A DNA stretch of 64,000 nucleotides from Kofleriaceae bacterium (GTDB taxonomy: Bacteria; Myxococcota_A; Polyangia; Haliangiales; Haliangiaceae). The stretch's first letter is position 1. Each line of letters starts with the position of its first letter. The stretch is taken from assembly GCA_020633495.1 (NCBI GenBank), contig JACKDR010000003.1:310001-374000 (forward strand). The letters run 5' to 3'. Position numbers and translations under genes: made by a program. This document shows positions 41,022-49,092 of this stretch, in pieces. A model generated the notes under the pieces. That model worked only from the letters and a program-made list of their open reading frames with translations, was not told the DNA's origin and searched no databases.

Positions 41022-41374
41022 CGGCGGCGGGGACGCCGCGCGCCGCGGCGGCGGCCGCGATCGTCGCGCTGGTGGTCGTGGCGCCCGGCGTCGCGCGCGC
41101 CGACGACTGGCTCGGTCGCGACAAGGCGCTGCACTTCGGCGCGTCGGCGACGCTCGCGGTCGGCGGCTACGCCGTCAGCACGATCTGGCTCGAGCGTCAC
41201 GACCAGCGCGCCGGCGCCGGCGCCGCGGTCGCGCTGTCGGCCGGCGTGGCCAAGGAGCTGTGGGACGCCACCGGCCGCGGCGATCCGTCGTGGAAGGATC
41301 TGACCTGGGACGTCGTCGGCACGGTCGTCGGGGTCGCCGTGTCGCTGCTGGTCGACCGCGCCCTCGAGCGCTAG
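41000..41374 (+). CDS. YfiM/DUF2279-like envelope protein
   Basis: 124 residues from a GTG inside the end of the previous gene (22-base overlap). An N-terminal signal with hydrophobic AIVALVVVAPGVARA is followed by DKALHFGASATLAVGGYAVS, AGVAKELWDATGRGDPSWKDLTWDVVGTVVG. The His/Asp positions and two short hydrophobic helices match small predicted envelope proteins of the YfiM (DUF2279) type. Function is unknown in the family. Confidence 0.72.
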   Translation: MQRHPGLTAAGTPRAAAAAAIVALVVVAPGVARADDWLGRDKALHFGASATLAVGGYAVSTIWLERHDQRAGAGAAVALSAGVAKELWDATGRGDPSWKDLTWDVVGTVVGVAVSLLVDRALER

Positions 41375-41698
41375 GGCTGGCACCGGCGTCCGCGGGCCGT
41401 CATCCGGCGGCCGCGGGGGCCTCGTCGTCGAGCTTCCTCGACGAAAACCGTACCGTGCCTTTCCTTGCCATCTGGCGGTGTAATCGTCACGCGAGAAAAA
41501 GTTGCAGGTCGCTCACCAAAGCTAGCTGTCATGCGACGGGGTCAACTGTCCCTGGCGCGCGCAAGATGCCGAGATCCATCGCGTCAGGTGAGACGTCGAC
41601 CTCACAGGCTGCGGACAGGATCGGTTGGTGTACGACCCCGGAGTGACCGTGCTGTCATGCGCGCCTCTCTGCCCCCCTTTGCCTGGAAGAGGTCCATC
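41375..41698 (+). other. intergenic region with lower GC, upstream of P-domain gene
   Basis: About 324 bases with no credible gene. From about 41430 to 41690 the GC content drops visibly. A short hairpin GTGAG-(8)-CTCAC lies at 41588-41605. Transcription of the P-domain lipoprotein probably starts here with a longer 5' leader, because the gene has a good ribosome site (AGAGG) rather than a TAnnnT box at its start. I could not define the promoter. Confidence 0.45.
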
Positions 41699-42541
41699 GT
41701 GAAGCATGTTCTGTCGTCTGCCGCGTCCATCCTGACCGCCTCCCTCTGCACCTTCGCGCTCGTCGCCTGTGGCCCGAGCGTCAACGGCGGCGGCAACGGC
41801 GACGACCAGAGCACCGGCGACGACGATAGCGCCCCGGACGCGGGACCCGGCCCGAACCAGTGCGTGCCGACCGAGAACGCCGAGTCCAACTGCGGTGACC
41901 ACGTCGATAGCGACTGCGACGGCTGGTACGACTGCGACGACGTCGACTGCTCCGGCGTCGGCGACTGCCCGGTGTGCGGCGAGGCCTCGGACATCGAGGG
42001 CCAGCCGGTGGCGCTGCCCGACGACGGCAGCTGCACCAACAACTACACCTCGACGATCGACATCACCGGCTTCCAGCCGGGCCAGACCATCCAGGACGTC
42101 TCGGAGTTCCTCGGCGTGTGCGTGACGATGGAGCACTCGTGGCTGCGCGACCTGCAGATCGAGCTGGTCGCGCCCAACGGCACCGTGATCGTGCTGCAGG
42201 AGTTCCTCGGCACCACCGGCAGCGAGGTCTTCATGGGCCAGCCCAACGAGTCGGACGAGGGCGGCGCGCCGGTCCCCGGCGTCGGCGCCACCTACTGCTG
42301 GACACCGGTCGCGATCAACCCGCCGATGCTCGACTACTGCAACGCCAACGGCACCCACGATCTGCCGCCCGGCGACTACCAGGCGGTCAGCGGCTTCAAC
42401 GGCCTGGTCGGCACCGAGCTCGACGGCAACTGGACGATCCGCGTCGAGGACTGCTGGTCCATCGACAACGGCTTCATCTTCGACTGGACGCTGAAGTTCG
42501 ACACCAGCCTGGTCACCGACTGCTCGCACCCGATCGGCTGA
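41699..42541 (+). CDS. P-domain (proprotein convertase-like) lipoprotein
   Basis: 280 residues from a GTG at 41699 that has AGAGG 6 bases upstream; an ATG at 41657 would add 14 residues. The lipoprotein signal ends LVAC and is followed by an Asp/Gly-rich linker, a Cys-rich stretch (CGDHVDSDCDGWYDCDDVDC, Ca-binding-like) and a P/Homo B domain (about 115-275) with LRDLQIELVAPNGTVIVL and LDGNWTIRVEDCWSIDNG. P-domains normally flank subtilisin-like proteases; here no protease domain is present, so the domain may act in adhesion or as a protein-binding module. Confidence 0.85.
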   Translation: MKHVLSSAASILTASLCTFALVACGPSVNGGGNGDDQSTGDDDSAPDAGPGPNQCVPTENAESNCGDHVDSDCDGWYDCDDVDCSGVGDCPVCGEASDIEGQPVALPDDGSCTNNYTSTIDITGFQPGQTIQDVSEFLGVCVTMEHSWLRDLQIELVAPNGTVIVLQEFLGTTGSEVFMGQPNESDEGGAPVPGVGATYCWTPVAINPPMLDYCNANGTHDLPPGDYQAVSGFNGLVGTELDGNWTIRVEDCWSIDNGFIFDWTLKFDTSLVTDCSHPIG

Positions 42542-42762
42542 TCACGCCGCGGCTCGACGACCGCGGTGACGATCGAGGGGCGCGCCGCGGCGCGCCCTTC
42601 GCGCGTTTCGGCGACGCGATGCGCCGCGGCGCGCGACGCCGGCACCACGCGGCAAGCCGCGCCGAGGCGCGGGAGCTGCCCCTGCGGGTTTTGCTCGGGG
42701 CCTCAACGCGCTAGGCTGTCTGCGGCGCGCCGGGAACATCGGGGCGCGCTGATGGAGGCGCG

Positions 42763-43323
42763 ATGGCTGCAACCAGAGTCGACCGGAACGATCTGCTCGA
42801 AGCGCTACGACTGCGCTACGACTTCTTCTCCGCGCAGGCGGTGCTCGAGGGCGCCCTGGCCCGGGCCGGGCTCCCCGAACAGCCGGCCTACGAGGCCGCG
42901 CAGCTCGACGCGCTCCGGGCCGCGCTGGCCAAGGTCGGCGACCGCATGGACGCCGTCGAGGACCGGCTCGACGAGCTGGTCGGCGCGCCGCCCAAGCCCA
43001 GGCCCGACAAGGCCCAGGCCAAGCCGGAGCCGACGCCCGAGCCCGCCAAGCCCGAGGCCGTGAAGGCGGAGCCCGAGAAGCCCGAGCCCGCGAAGGCGGA
43101 CGACAAGGCCAAGGCGGACGGCAAGGACGACAAGGCCAAGCCCGACGGCAAGGACGGCAAAGACGACAAGGGCAAGGCCGAGGCCAAGCCGGACGGCAAG
43201 AGCGACGGCAAGAGCGACGGCAAGGGCGACGGCAAGCCCGACGACAAGGCCAAGGCCGACGCCAAGGCCGACGACAAGGGCAAGCCCGACGACAAGGGCA
43301 AGCCCGACGGCAAGCACCACTAG
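42763..43323 (+). CDS. protein with Lys/Asp/Gly-rich low-complexity tail
   Basis: 186 residues. Residues 1-75 form a helical, coiled-coil-like head (RNDLLEALRLRYDFFSAQAVLEGALARAG, then VGDRMDAVEDRLDELVG). From about 76 on the sequence is built of Lys, Asp, Gly, Pro and Ala in short repeats such as DGKSDGKSDGKGDGK and DDKGKPDDKGKPDGK. The DNA is correspondingly repetitive. Charge is nearly balanced, suggesting a disordered histone-H1-like or crowding-sensitive tail. A good GGAGG site precedes the ATG. No family is assigned. Confidence 0.75.
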   Translation: MAATRVDRNDLLEALRLRYDFFSAQAVLEGALARAGLPEQPAYEAAQLDALRAALAKVGDRMDAVEDRLDELVGAPPKPRPDKAQAKPEPTPEPAKPEAVKAEPEKPEPAKADDKAKADGKDDKAKPDGKDGKDDKGKAEAKPDGKSDGKSDGKGDGKPDDKAKADAKADDKGKPDDKGKPDGKHH

Positions 43324-43343
43324 CGGGCGCGAAGCCGGCGGCC

Positions 43344-44426
43344 CTACTTCGCGGTCAGGTAGCCGTCGGCCTTCAGCAGCTCGGCGGTGAGCACCGCGCC
43401 GCCCGCGGCGCCGCGCACCGTGTTGTGCGACAGCGCCACGAAGCGCCAGTCGAAGACGGCGTCGGGCCGCAGCCGCCCGATCGACACGGCCTGACCGGCG
43501 CCGGCGTCGCGATCGAGCCGGGTCTGGGGCCGGGCGTCGTCGTCGTGGTAGCGCAGGAACGGCGTCGGCGCGCTGGGCAGCCCCAGCGCCTGCGGCCGGC
43601 CCGCGAACTCCTGCCAGGTGGCGAGGATCTGCTCGCGCGACGGCGCGCGCTCGAACGCGACGAAGACCGCCGCCATGTGGCCGTCGGACACCGGCACGCG
43701 GATGCACTGGGCGCTGATCACCGGCGTGGTCGCGGCGACGATCCGGTCGCCCTGGATCGAGCCCCAGATCTTGAGCGGCTCCTGCTCGCTCTTCTCTTCC
43801 TCGCCCTTGATGAACGGGATGACGTTGTCGACCATCTCGGGCCAGGTCTCGAAGGTCTTGCCGGCGCCGGAGATCGCCTGGTAGGTCGCCACCGCGATCT
43901 TGGTGGGGCCGAACCCGAGCAGCGGGTGCAGCGCCGGCACGTAGCTCTGGATCGAGCAGTTGGGCTTGACCGCGACGAAGCCGCGGCGGGTGCCGTGGCG
44001 GCGCCGCTGCGCCTCGATGATCGCCTGGTGGTCGGCGTTGATCTCCGGGATCATCATCGGCACGTCGGGGGTCCAGCGGTGCGCCGAGTTGTTCGACACC
44101 ACGGGGGTCTCGGCGGCGGCGTAGGCGTCCTCGAGCCGGGCGATCGCGTCCTTCGCCATGTCGACCGCGCTGAACACGAAGTCGACCTGGCCGGCGACGG
44201 TCGCGACGTCGGCGGCGTCGATCACGGTCAGCGCGGCGGCGGCGGCCGGGACGTCGCCGGGCAGGGTCCAGCGGCCGGCGACCGCGTCGCCGTAGCGCTT
44301 GCCGGCCGAGCCGGGGCTGGCCGCGACCGCGGCGATCTCGAACCAGGGGTGATCGGCGAGCAGCGACACGAAGCGTTGCCCGACCATGCCGGTGGCGCCG
44401 AGGACGCCGACCTTGAGCTTTGCCAT
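43344..44426 (-). CDS. asd: aspartate-semialdehyde dehydrogenase (archaeal/fungal type)
   Basis: NADPH-dependent conversion of aspartyl-4-phosphate to aspartate semialdehyde, the branch to lysine, diaminopimelate, threonine and methionine. The 360-residue product has the nucleotide motif GATGMVGQRF at the N-terminus, catalytic Cys157 in KPNCSIQ, and SDGHMAAV with the active-site His. The arrangement matches the archaeal/yeast branch rather than E. coli Asd. TAGCTT lies 9 bases before the ATG. No other lysine-pathway gene is adjacent. Confidence 0.94.
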   Translation of the reverse strand: MAKLKVGVLGATGMVGQRFVSLLADHPWFEIAAVAASPGSAGKRYGDAVAGRWTLPGDVPAAAAALTVIDAADVATVAGQVDFVFSAVDMAKDAIARLEDAYAAAETPVVSNNSAHRWTPDVPMMIPEINADHQAIIEAQRRRHGTRRGFVAVKPNCSIQSYVPALHPLLGFGPTKIAVATYQAISGAGKTFETWPEMVDNVIPFIKGEEEKSEQEPLKIWGSIQGDRIVAATTPVISAQCIRVPVSDGHMAAVFVAFERAPSREQILATWQEFAGRPQALGLPSAPTPFLRYHDDDARPQTRLDRDAGAGQAVSIGRLRPDAVFDWRFVALSHNTVRGAAGGAVLTAELLKADGYLTAK

Positions 44427-44548
44427 GACGCGCTGAAGCTAGCAGATCGCCCGTCGACGGGGCCAGCGATCGTCGACGGGGCGCGGTGGACGCGGCTCAT
44501 CGTGGCGGCGTCACCGCGCGGCTCGGCGCGCCGCGCGCGGCCGCCGGC

Positions 44549-45538
44549 TCAGCGTGACGCGCCGGGCGGTCGCCAGTCATCGACGCGCGACACCGCCAGG
44601 GTGGCGTCGCCGTGGACGGTGGCGATCAAGCCGACCGGGCCGGGCGCGCTCCACCGCAGGTCGCCGCACGGCGTGAGGTCGCCGGCGAGGGCCGGGTACC
44701 GGGTGGCCAGCGGTACCACCGGGTGACCTTCGATGACGATCTCGTCGACGCGCTCCATGCGCGCGAGGTCGACGGCGTACAGGCGGCCGTGCTCCGAGGC
44801 CCAGCTGGCGAAGCCGCCGCCGAGATCCTGCAGATCTTCGCCGGCGGGGTCGTCGACCTCGACGTCGTCGTCCCACGACCACGCGGCCTCGCCGAGGACG
44901 TCGCCCGACGGCCACGCCCGGTGCTCGAGGGCGTCGGCGTCGCCGCTCAGGTAGGCGTCGCCGGTGGCCGTGAACACCGGCGGCAGCCGGTCGCGCGGTG
45001 GCACCTCGCGCGCGGTGACCACGCCGCCGTCGTCGCGGATCAGGTACGCGGCCTGGCCGTCCTGACCGGCCGCGATCGAGGCGACGACGCACGCCGGATC
45101 GGGGTGCCGCCACAGCATCACCGCCGCGCCGCCGAACGGATCGTCGAGCCTGACCTCGCCGCGGGCGTCTCCGGTCGCCGGATCGCGCACGGTCACGAGG
45201 ACGGCGTCGTCGCTCGCCGCCGCCGTCCACAGCCGCGCGTCGTCGACCCCGAGCCGGCACGTGGCGGCCGCGTCGTCGACGTCCCAGCCGCGGCGGGCGT
45301 ACCCCGGCCCGGTCCACGCCCGCAGGCCGCCGTCGGCGGCGACGATCAGGCGGGCGCCGGCGGCGTCGAGGGCGGCGTCGGCGGCGGTGACCGCCACGGT
45401 GGCGACCGTCGCCAGCGCGCGATCGACGACGACCAGCCCGGGCGCCGGGCCCATGACCAGCCAGCCGCCGGCCCAGCCGCGCACCGCGGTGACGCGGCCA
45501 TCGAACCGTCGGGTCGCGGTCGGCGAGATCGTCCTCAT
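44549..45538 (-). CDS. beta-propeller-like protein, unknown
   Basis: 329 residues, cytoplasmic by sequence. The protein is rich in short beta-strand-like segments of the kind VTAVRGWAGGWLVMG, LIVAADGGLRAWTG, LWTAAASDDAVLVTVRD and YLSGDADALEHRAW, spaced about 40 residues apart, as in WD40/PQQ-type propellers. I recognise no specific family. It starts at ATG 45538 just after the lipid-kinase gene on the same strand (74 bases), which may place them in one unit. Confidence 0.65.
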   Translation of the reverse strand: MRTISPTATRRFDGRVTAVRGWAGGWLVMGPAPGLVVVDRALATVATVAVTAADAALDAAGARLIVAADGGLRAWTGPGYARRGWDVDDAAATCRLGVDDARLWTAAASDDAVLVTVRDPATGDARGEVRLDDPFGGAAVMLWRHPDPACVVASIAAGQDGQAAYLIRDDGGVVTAREVPPRDRLPPVFTATGDAYLSGDADALEHRAWPSGDVLGEAAWSWDDDVEVDDPAGEDLQDLGGGFASWASEHGRLYAVDLARMERVDEIVIEGHPVVPLATRYPALAGDLTPCGDLRWSAPGPVGLIATVHGDATLAVSRVDDWRPPGASR

Positions 45539-45612
45539 GGCGACCTCATAGCCGCGGACGGCGTCGCCTGTCCACCGGCTCGCGGGCCCGGTGACGGCGC
45601 GCGGCGCGTCGC

Positions 45613-46608
45613 TCAGGCGGCGAGGCGGCGCCAGTCGACCATCGCCACGCTCTCGCGGGCGATCCGGAACTCGAAGCTGCGGCGCGGCGCGGCGACGTCG
45701 CCGCCGATCTGGAACGGCACCTCGCGATCGAACTCCATGCGGCCGTGGGTGAGGAAGAAGTCGTGCATGCGCGGCATCGGGTGCTCGCCGCGCCACAGGC
45801 GGAACATGTTGCGCGTCGCCTCGAGCACGGGCGCGCCGTAGACCCGCACCGAGACCCGGCCCGGCGCGGCGTGCGCGAACGGGAACGCGCGGAAGCCGAA
45901 GCCCCACTGCTCGGTGGTCGCCGCCGCGGCGACGCTGGCCGGGCCGCGGTACAGCACGGCGCCGCGCTCGCCGCCGGGCAGCGGCACGACCCGGCCATGG
46001 GCGTCGACCGTCAGCGCGTCGTCGCCGAGGTTGGTGACGACCACGTTGGCCGGGCCGGCGCCGCGGACGTGGCGCGGGATCGTCCGGGTGAACATGCCCA
46101 TGAGGTACGCGGGCAGGCCGTCGTTGAAGCGGCGCAGCGGCCGCGGCATGGCCTCGACCTGGGCGCGGAAGTCGCTGACGATCTCGGCGTCCCAGCCGGT
46201 GCCGAGGAACGGCGCGATGCGGCCGTCGCACTCGACCAGCGCGAAGCGGCGGGTCGGCGGCGCGGCGTCGCCGAGCGCGGCGACGCCGGAGATCGCGCGG
46301 TGGGCGCGCGGCGCGCCGGTGGCGTTGGCCCAGCCGTTGCCGGTGCCGAGCCGCAGGACGCCGAGGTGGGCGACGTCGACCTGGCGATCGCGCAGCTCGT
46401 TGAGCAGCGTCACCGCGGTGCCGTCGCCGCCGCCCGACAGCAGCAGGTCCGGCGGCGCCGGCGCCAGCTCGTCGTCGATCCAGCGGCGGACGTCGTCGAG
46501 GGTGCGGGTGACCCGGACCCGGGCGCGGGGCAGGCGGTGCCGCACCATCGCGCCGACATCTTCGGAGCCTCGACGCGCGCGCAGGTTGACGACGACGGCG
46601 ACATCCAT
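45613..46608 (-). CDS. diacylglycerol kinase-family lipid kinase
   Basis: 331 residues. The nucleotide-binding GGGDGT motif lies at 59-64 and a second GTGNGWA motif about 30 residues on, as in DagK/YegS/sphingosine-kinase-like proteins that phosphorylate diacylglycerol or related lipids at the membrane. The C-terminal beta-sandwich half is present. TACGGT lies 7 bases before the ATG. Confidence 0.9.
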   Translation of the reverse strand: MDVAVVVNLRARRGSEDVGAMVRHRLPRARVRVTRTLDDVRRWIDDELAPAPPDLLLSGGGDGTAVTLLNELRDRQVDVAHLGVLRLGTGNGWANATGAPRAHRAISGVAALGDAAPPTRRFALVECDGRIAPFLGTGWDAEIVSDFRAQVEAMPRPLRRFNDGLPAYLMGMFTRTIPRHVRGAGPANVVVTNLGDDALTVDAHGRVVPLPGGERGAVLYRGPASVAAAATTEQWGFGFRAFPFAHAAPGRVSVRVYGAPVLEATRNMFRLWRGEHPMPRMHDFFLTHGRMEFDREVPFQIGGDVAAPRRSFEFRIARESVAMVDWRRLAA

Positions 46609-46722
46609 TGGTCGGACCGTAGCAGCGGGCCGACCGGGCGCCTGTCAGGGCTTGGTCATGCCGCGGTCAGGGCCCGCGCGCCGAGGCGGGAGCGGGGCCT
46701 CGTGGCGCGGTCGCGGCGGGCC

Positions 46723-48189
46723 TCAGGGCTGCGGCGGCGCCGCGCGCCGTCCCAGGGTGGGACGGTCGCCGCCGCGGTACCACGGCGGCCGGTGCGCCGG
46801 CGGCGCCAGCAGCAGGCCCTCGCCACCGTCGGCGCTGAACGCCACCGACGCGTCGGTGAGCTCGCCGCGCTCGATGGCGCACCCCGGGCAGTCGTACTGC
46901 CACTGCGGGGTCTGGCGCAGCCCGTCGTAGCCGTCGGTGTCGAGCAGATCGACCAGCATGACGGCCGGCGTGTACAGGTAGTCCGCGACCTGCGGCAGGT
47001 ACGGCGCGAGCTCGGCGGGCGGGGCGCTCCAGGTCCAGGTCGTGACCCCGGGCGGGATCAGGATGGTCCAGTCGAAGTACGTGTACGTGCCGGCGCCGGC
47101 GTCGCCGCCCGGCGTGTAGTGCTCCCACGACGTGAAGCCGACGGCGCCGTCGTAGGCGTGGTCGCCGGTCTGGATCCAGGTCGCGATCTGGGCGCCGGCG
47201 TTGAACAGCATCTGCCCGACCCACGGCAGCTCGCCGGACCAGGTGCTGGTGGCCGCGCCGACCGCTTGCCCGCGGTAGCTCTCCTGCGGCCCGAGCCCGC
47301 CGTCGCGGTACATCGTGCTGGAGGTGTAGAGGCGGTCGCCGAGCGCCGACACCGGGATCGTCACCATCGCGGTGCCGCCGGTCGGCAGCTGGTAGTCGTA
47401 GTTGGTCGGGGTGTACAGGTTGGCCACCACGGCGCGGGCCGTGAAGTCGACCTCGGTGACCGCGGCCGGGACCCCGGTCCGCGACAGCGCCAGCGAGGTG
47501 GTCGGCGTCCACGCCGGCACGTCGTACGAGCCGCCGCTGGCGAACGTGACGTCGCGGGCCAGCGCGGTCTGGAACAATCCGGTGCTGTCGTAGGCGCGCA
47601 GCGCGAGGCTGGCGACGCCGGTGTCGCAGAACGCGCGCTCCGACAGCGACACCGACGTGGTGCCGGCGGCGTAGCCGTAGGTGCCGTCGCACTCGGTGGA
47701 GATCTGGAACGAGGTCGCGGTGGCCGCGGCCGGGAACGTGATCGTCATGTTGCCGGTGCCGGCGCTGCCGGGCCGACCCGCCGTGTAGCCGTCGCCGAAG
47801 ACCAGGTGATCGTCGGGCTTGACCGCCAGCACGGTGACGAGCTGGGTGCTGTTGCCGTTGTCGGGGTAGATGGCGGTGACCGCGGACCCGGCGACGACGT
47901 CCTGGAACGTCACGGTGCCGGTGGCGTCGGTGGTGCCCTGGGCGGCGAGCGCGCCGTCGGGGCCGAGCACGAACACCGGGATGCCCGCGACCAGCGTGCC
48001 CGGCGGGTCGTCGCAGCAGCGGCTGTGGGTGGTGACCGTCAGCGCGCCGGTCGGCACCGCGTCGGGCGCGGTGGTGGCGTCGACCCGGGCGCTGTCGGCG
48101 CCGGGCGCGGCGTCGGTGTAGGTGTCGTCGTGGCCGCAGCCGGCCAGGCACAGGAAGATCCCGGCAGCCACCCCTGAGAATCGGCGCAT
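46723..48189 (-). CDS. lipoprotein with carboxypeptidase-regulatory-like domain, unknown
   Basis: 488 residues. Signal ending LAGC, an acidic Asp/Ala linker (DDTYTDAAPGADSARVDATT), then a beta-rich domain (TLVAGIPVFVLGPDGALAAQGTTDATGTVTFQDV) of the bacterial Ig/CarboxypepD-reg type, and a long beta-rich part of unknown fold with paired cysteines (RCC near the start, CPGC near residue 445). It is probably surface-exposed. TATGCT lies 6 bases before the ATG. Confidence 0.75.
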   Translation of the reverse strand: MRRFSGVAAGIFLCLAGCGHDDTYTDAAPGADSARVDATTAPDAVPTGALTVTTHSRCCDDPPGTLVAGIPVFVLGPDGALAAQGTTDATGTVTFQDVVAGSAVTAIYPDNGNSTQLVTVLAVKPDDHLVFGDGYTAGRPGSAGTGNMTITFPAAATATSFQISTECDGTYGYAAGTTSVSLSERAFCDTGVASLALRAYDSTGLFQTALARDVTFASGGSYDVPAWTPTTSLALSRTGVPAAVTEVDFTARAVVANLYTPTNYDYQLPTGGTAMVTIPVSALGDRLYTSSTMYRDGGLGPQESYRGQAVGAATSTWSGELPWVGQMLFNAGAQIATWIQTGDHAYDGAVGFTSWEHYTPGGDAGAGTYTYFDWTILIPPGVTTWTWSAPPAELAPYLPQVADYLYTPAVMLVDLLDTDGYDGLRQTPQWQYDCPGCAIERGELTDASVAFSADGGEGLLLAPPAHRPPWYRGGDRPTLGRRAAPPQP

Positions 48190-48225
48190 GGCCGGAGCAT
48201 AGCCCGGGTCCCGGCGCGGCGGGGA

Positions 48226-49062
48226 TCAAACGGCGCGCGACCACACGACGGTCGGGCAGCGATCCCCGAGCTCGTAGGCCGGGGCGTGACGGTGAACACG
48301 GACGAGGGCGGGCGCCAGCGCGGCGTCGACCTCGTCGGCGGTCGGGAACGAGTACACCAGGCTCGAGCCCCGGTAGTTGTCGATCGTCGCGATCACGTCG
48401 TCGGGCCAGCCGGTGCGCGCCGCCAGCGCCGCGCGATCGACGACGAGCTCGTCGAACGCGCGCCGGATGTCGACGACGGCGACGTTGCGGTGCGCGGGCT
48501 GCACCGCCATCGCCAGCCGCCACTTGAGCGCGTGCATGCTGCCGATCGCGCCGGCGGCGAGCGCGGCGCCGATCTCGGCCAGCGACTCGGGCGCCGGCGG
48601 CGCCGCGAACAGCCGCAGCAGCAGGCGGCCGTCGTCGGCGAGGACGCGGGCCAGCTCGGCGGCGAACCGGCGGTAGTCGGCGGCGAACCCGAGGTTGCTC
48701 AGGCAGCCGTCGCCGACCGCGAGATCGACGCTGCGGTCGGCGCGCGGCAGCGCCAGCCACTCGCCGCGCGCGGCGCGCGCGCCGGCGGGCACGCCGGTGG
48801 TCGGGAACAGCGCCCCGATCATCGCCGCCGAGCGATCGATCGCCACCAGCTCCGTGCCGGCCGGCCAGGGCAGGGTCGCGAGCTCGGGGGTCACGCCCAG
48901 CAGCAGGACCCGCGGCGCCCGCCCGTGGGCCGCGGTCCACGCCGCGGCCTCGGCGGCGACCCGCGCGACGTCGTCGGCGACCGGCCGCAGCGGCGGGCCG
49001 ATCCGCGCCCACGCTCGGGCGTGCCGCGGCCAGTGATCGCGGGCGTCGTCGTCGGGAGCCAT
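48226..49062 (-). CDS. class I SAM-dependent methyltransferase
   Basis: 278 residues. A Rossmann fold begins at about residue 50 with VLLLGVTPELA (motif I-like), followed by LVAIDRSAAMI (acidic residue binding the SAM ribose), SVDLAVGDGCLSNLGF (motif IV-like) and LARVLADDGRLLLRLF. The substrate is unknown. It is divergent from the PaaK-like gene with only 30 bases between start codons. TACCAT lies 8 bases before its ATG. Confidence 0.82.
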   Translation of the reverse strand: MAPDDDARDHWPRHARAWARIGPPLRPVADDVARVAAEAAAWTAAHGRAPRVLLLGVTPELATLPWPAGTELVAIDRSAAMIGALFPTTGVPAGARAARGEWLALPRADRSVDLAVGDGCLSNLGFAADYRRFAAELARVLADDGRLLLRLFAAPPAPESLAEIGAALAAGAIGSMHALKWRLAMAVQPAHRNVAVVDIRRAFDELVVDRAALAARTGWPDDVIATIDNYRGSSLVYSFPTADEVDAALAPALVRVHRHAPAYELGDRCPTVVWSRAV

Positions 49063-49092
49063 CGTGGCGCATGGTATACGAGCCGACGCGAC
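49063..49092. promoter_or_regulatory. 30-bp divergent promoter
   Basis: The methyltransferase (minus) and PaaK-like (plus) start codons are separated by 30 bases containing GTATAC. Reading left it supplies TACCAT (49071-49076 on minus) 8 bases from the methyltransferase ATG; reading right TATACG (49075-49080) lies 12 bases from the PaaK-like ATG. The two -10 candidates overlap by two bases, so the genes may compete for polymerase. Confidence 0.5.

Noticed and set aside
43000..43320. Short DNA repeats as a minisatellite or CRISPR
   Set aside because: They are in frame and encode the DGK/DDK tail of the gene at 42763.
46667..49072. An 801-codon minus-strand frame over the lipoprotein and the methyltransferase
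   Set aside because: Arg/Pro/Gly-rich; the domains belong to other frames.
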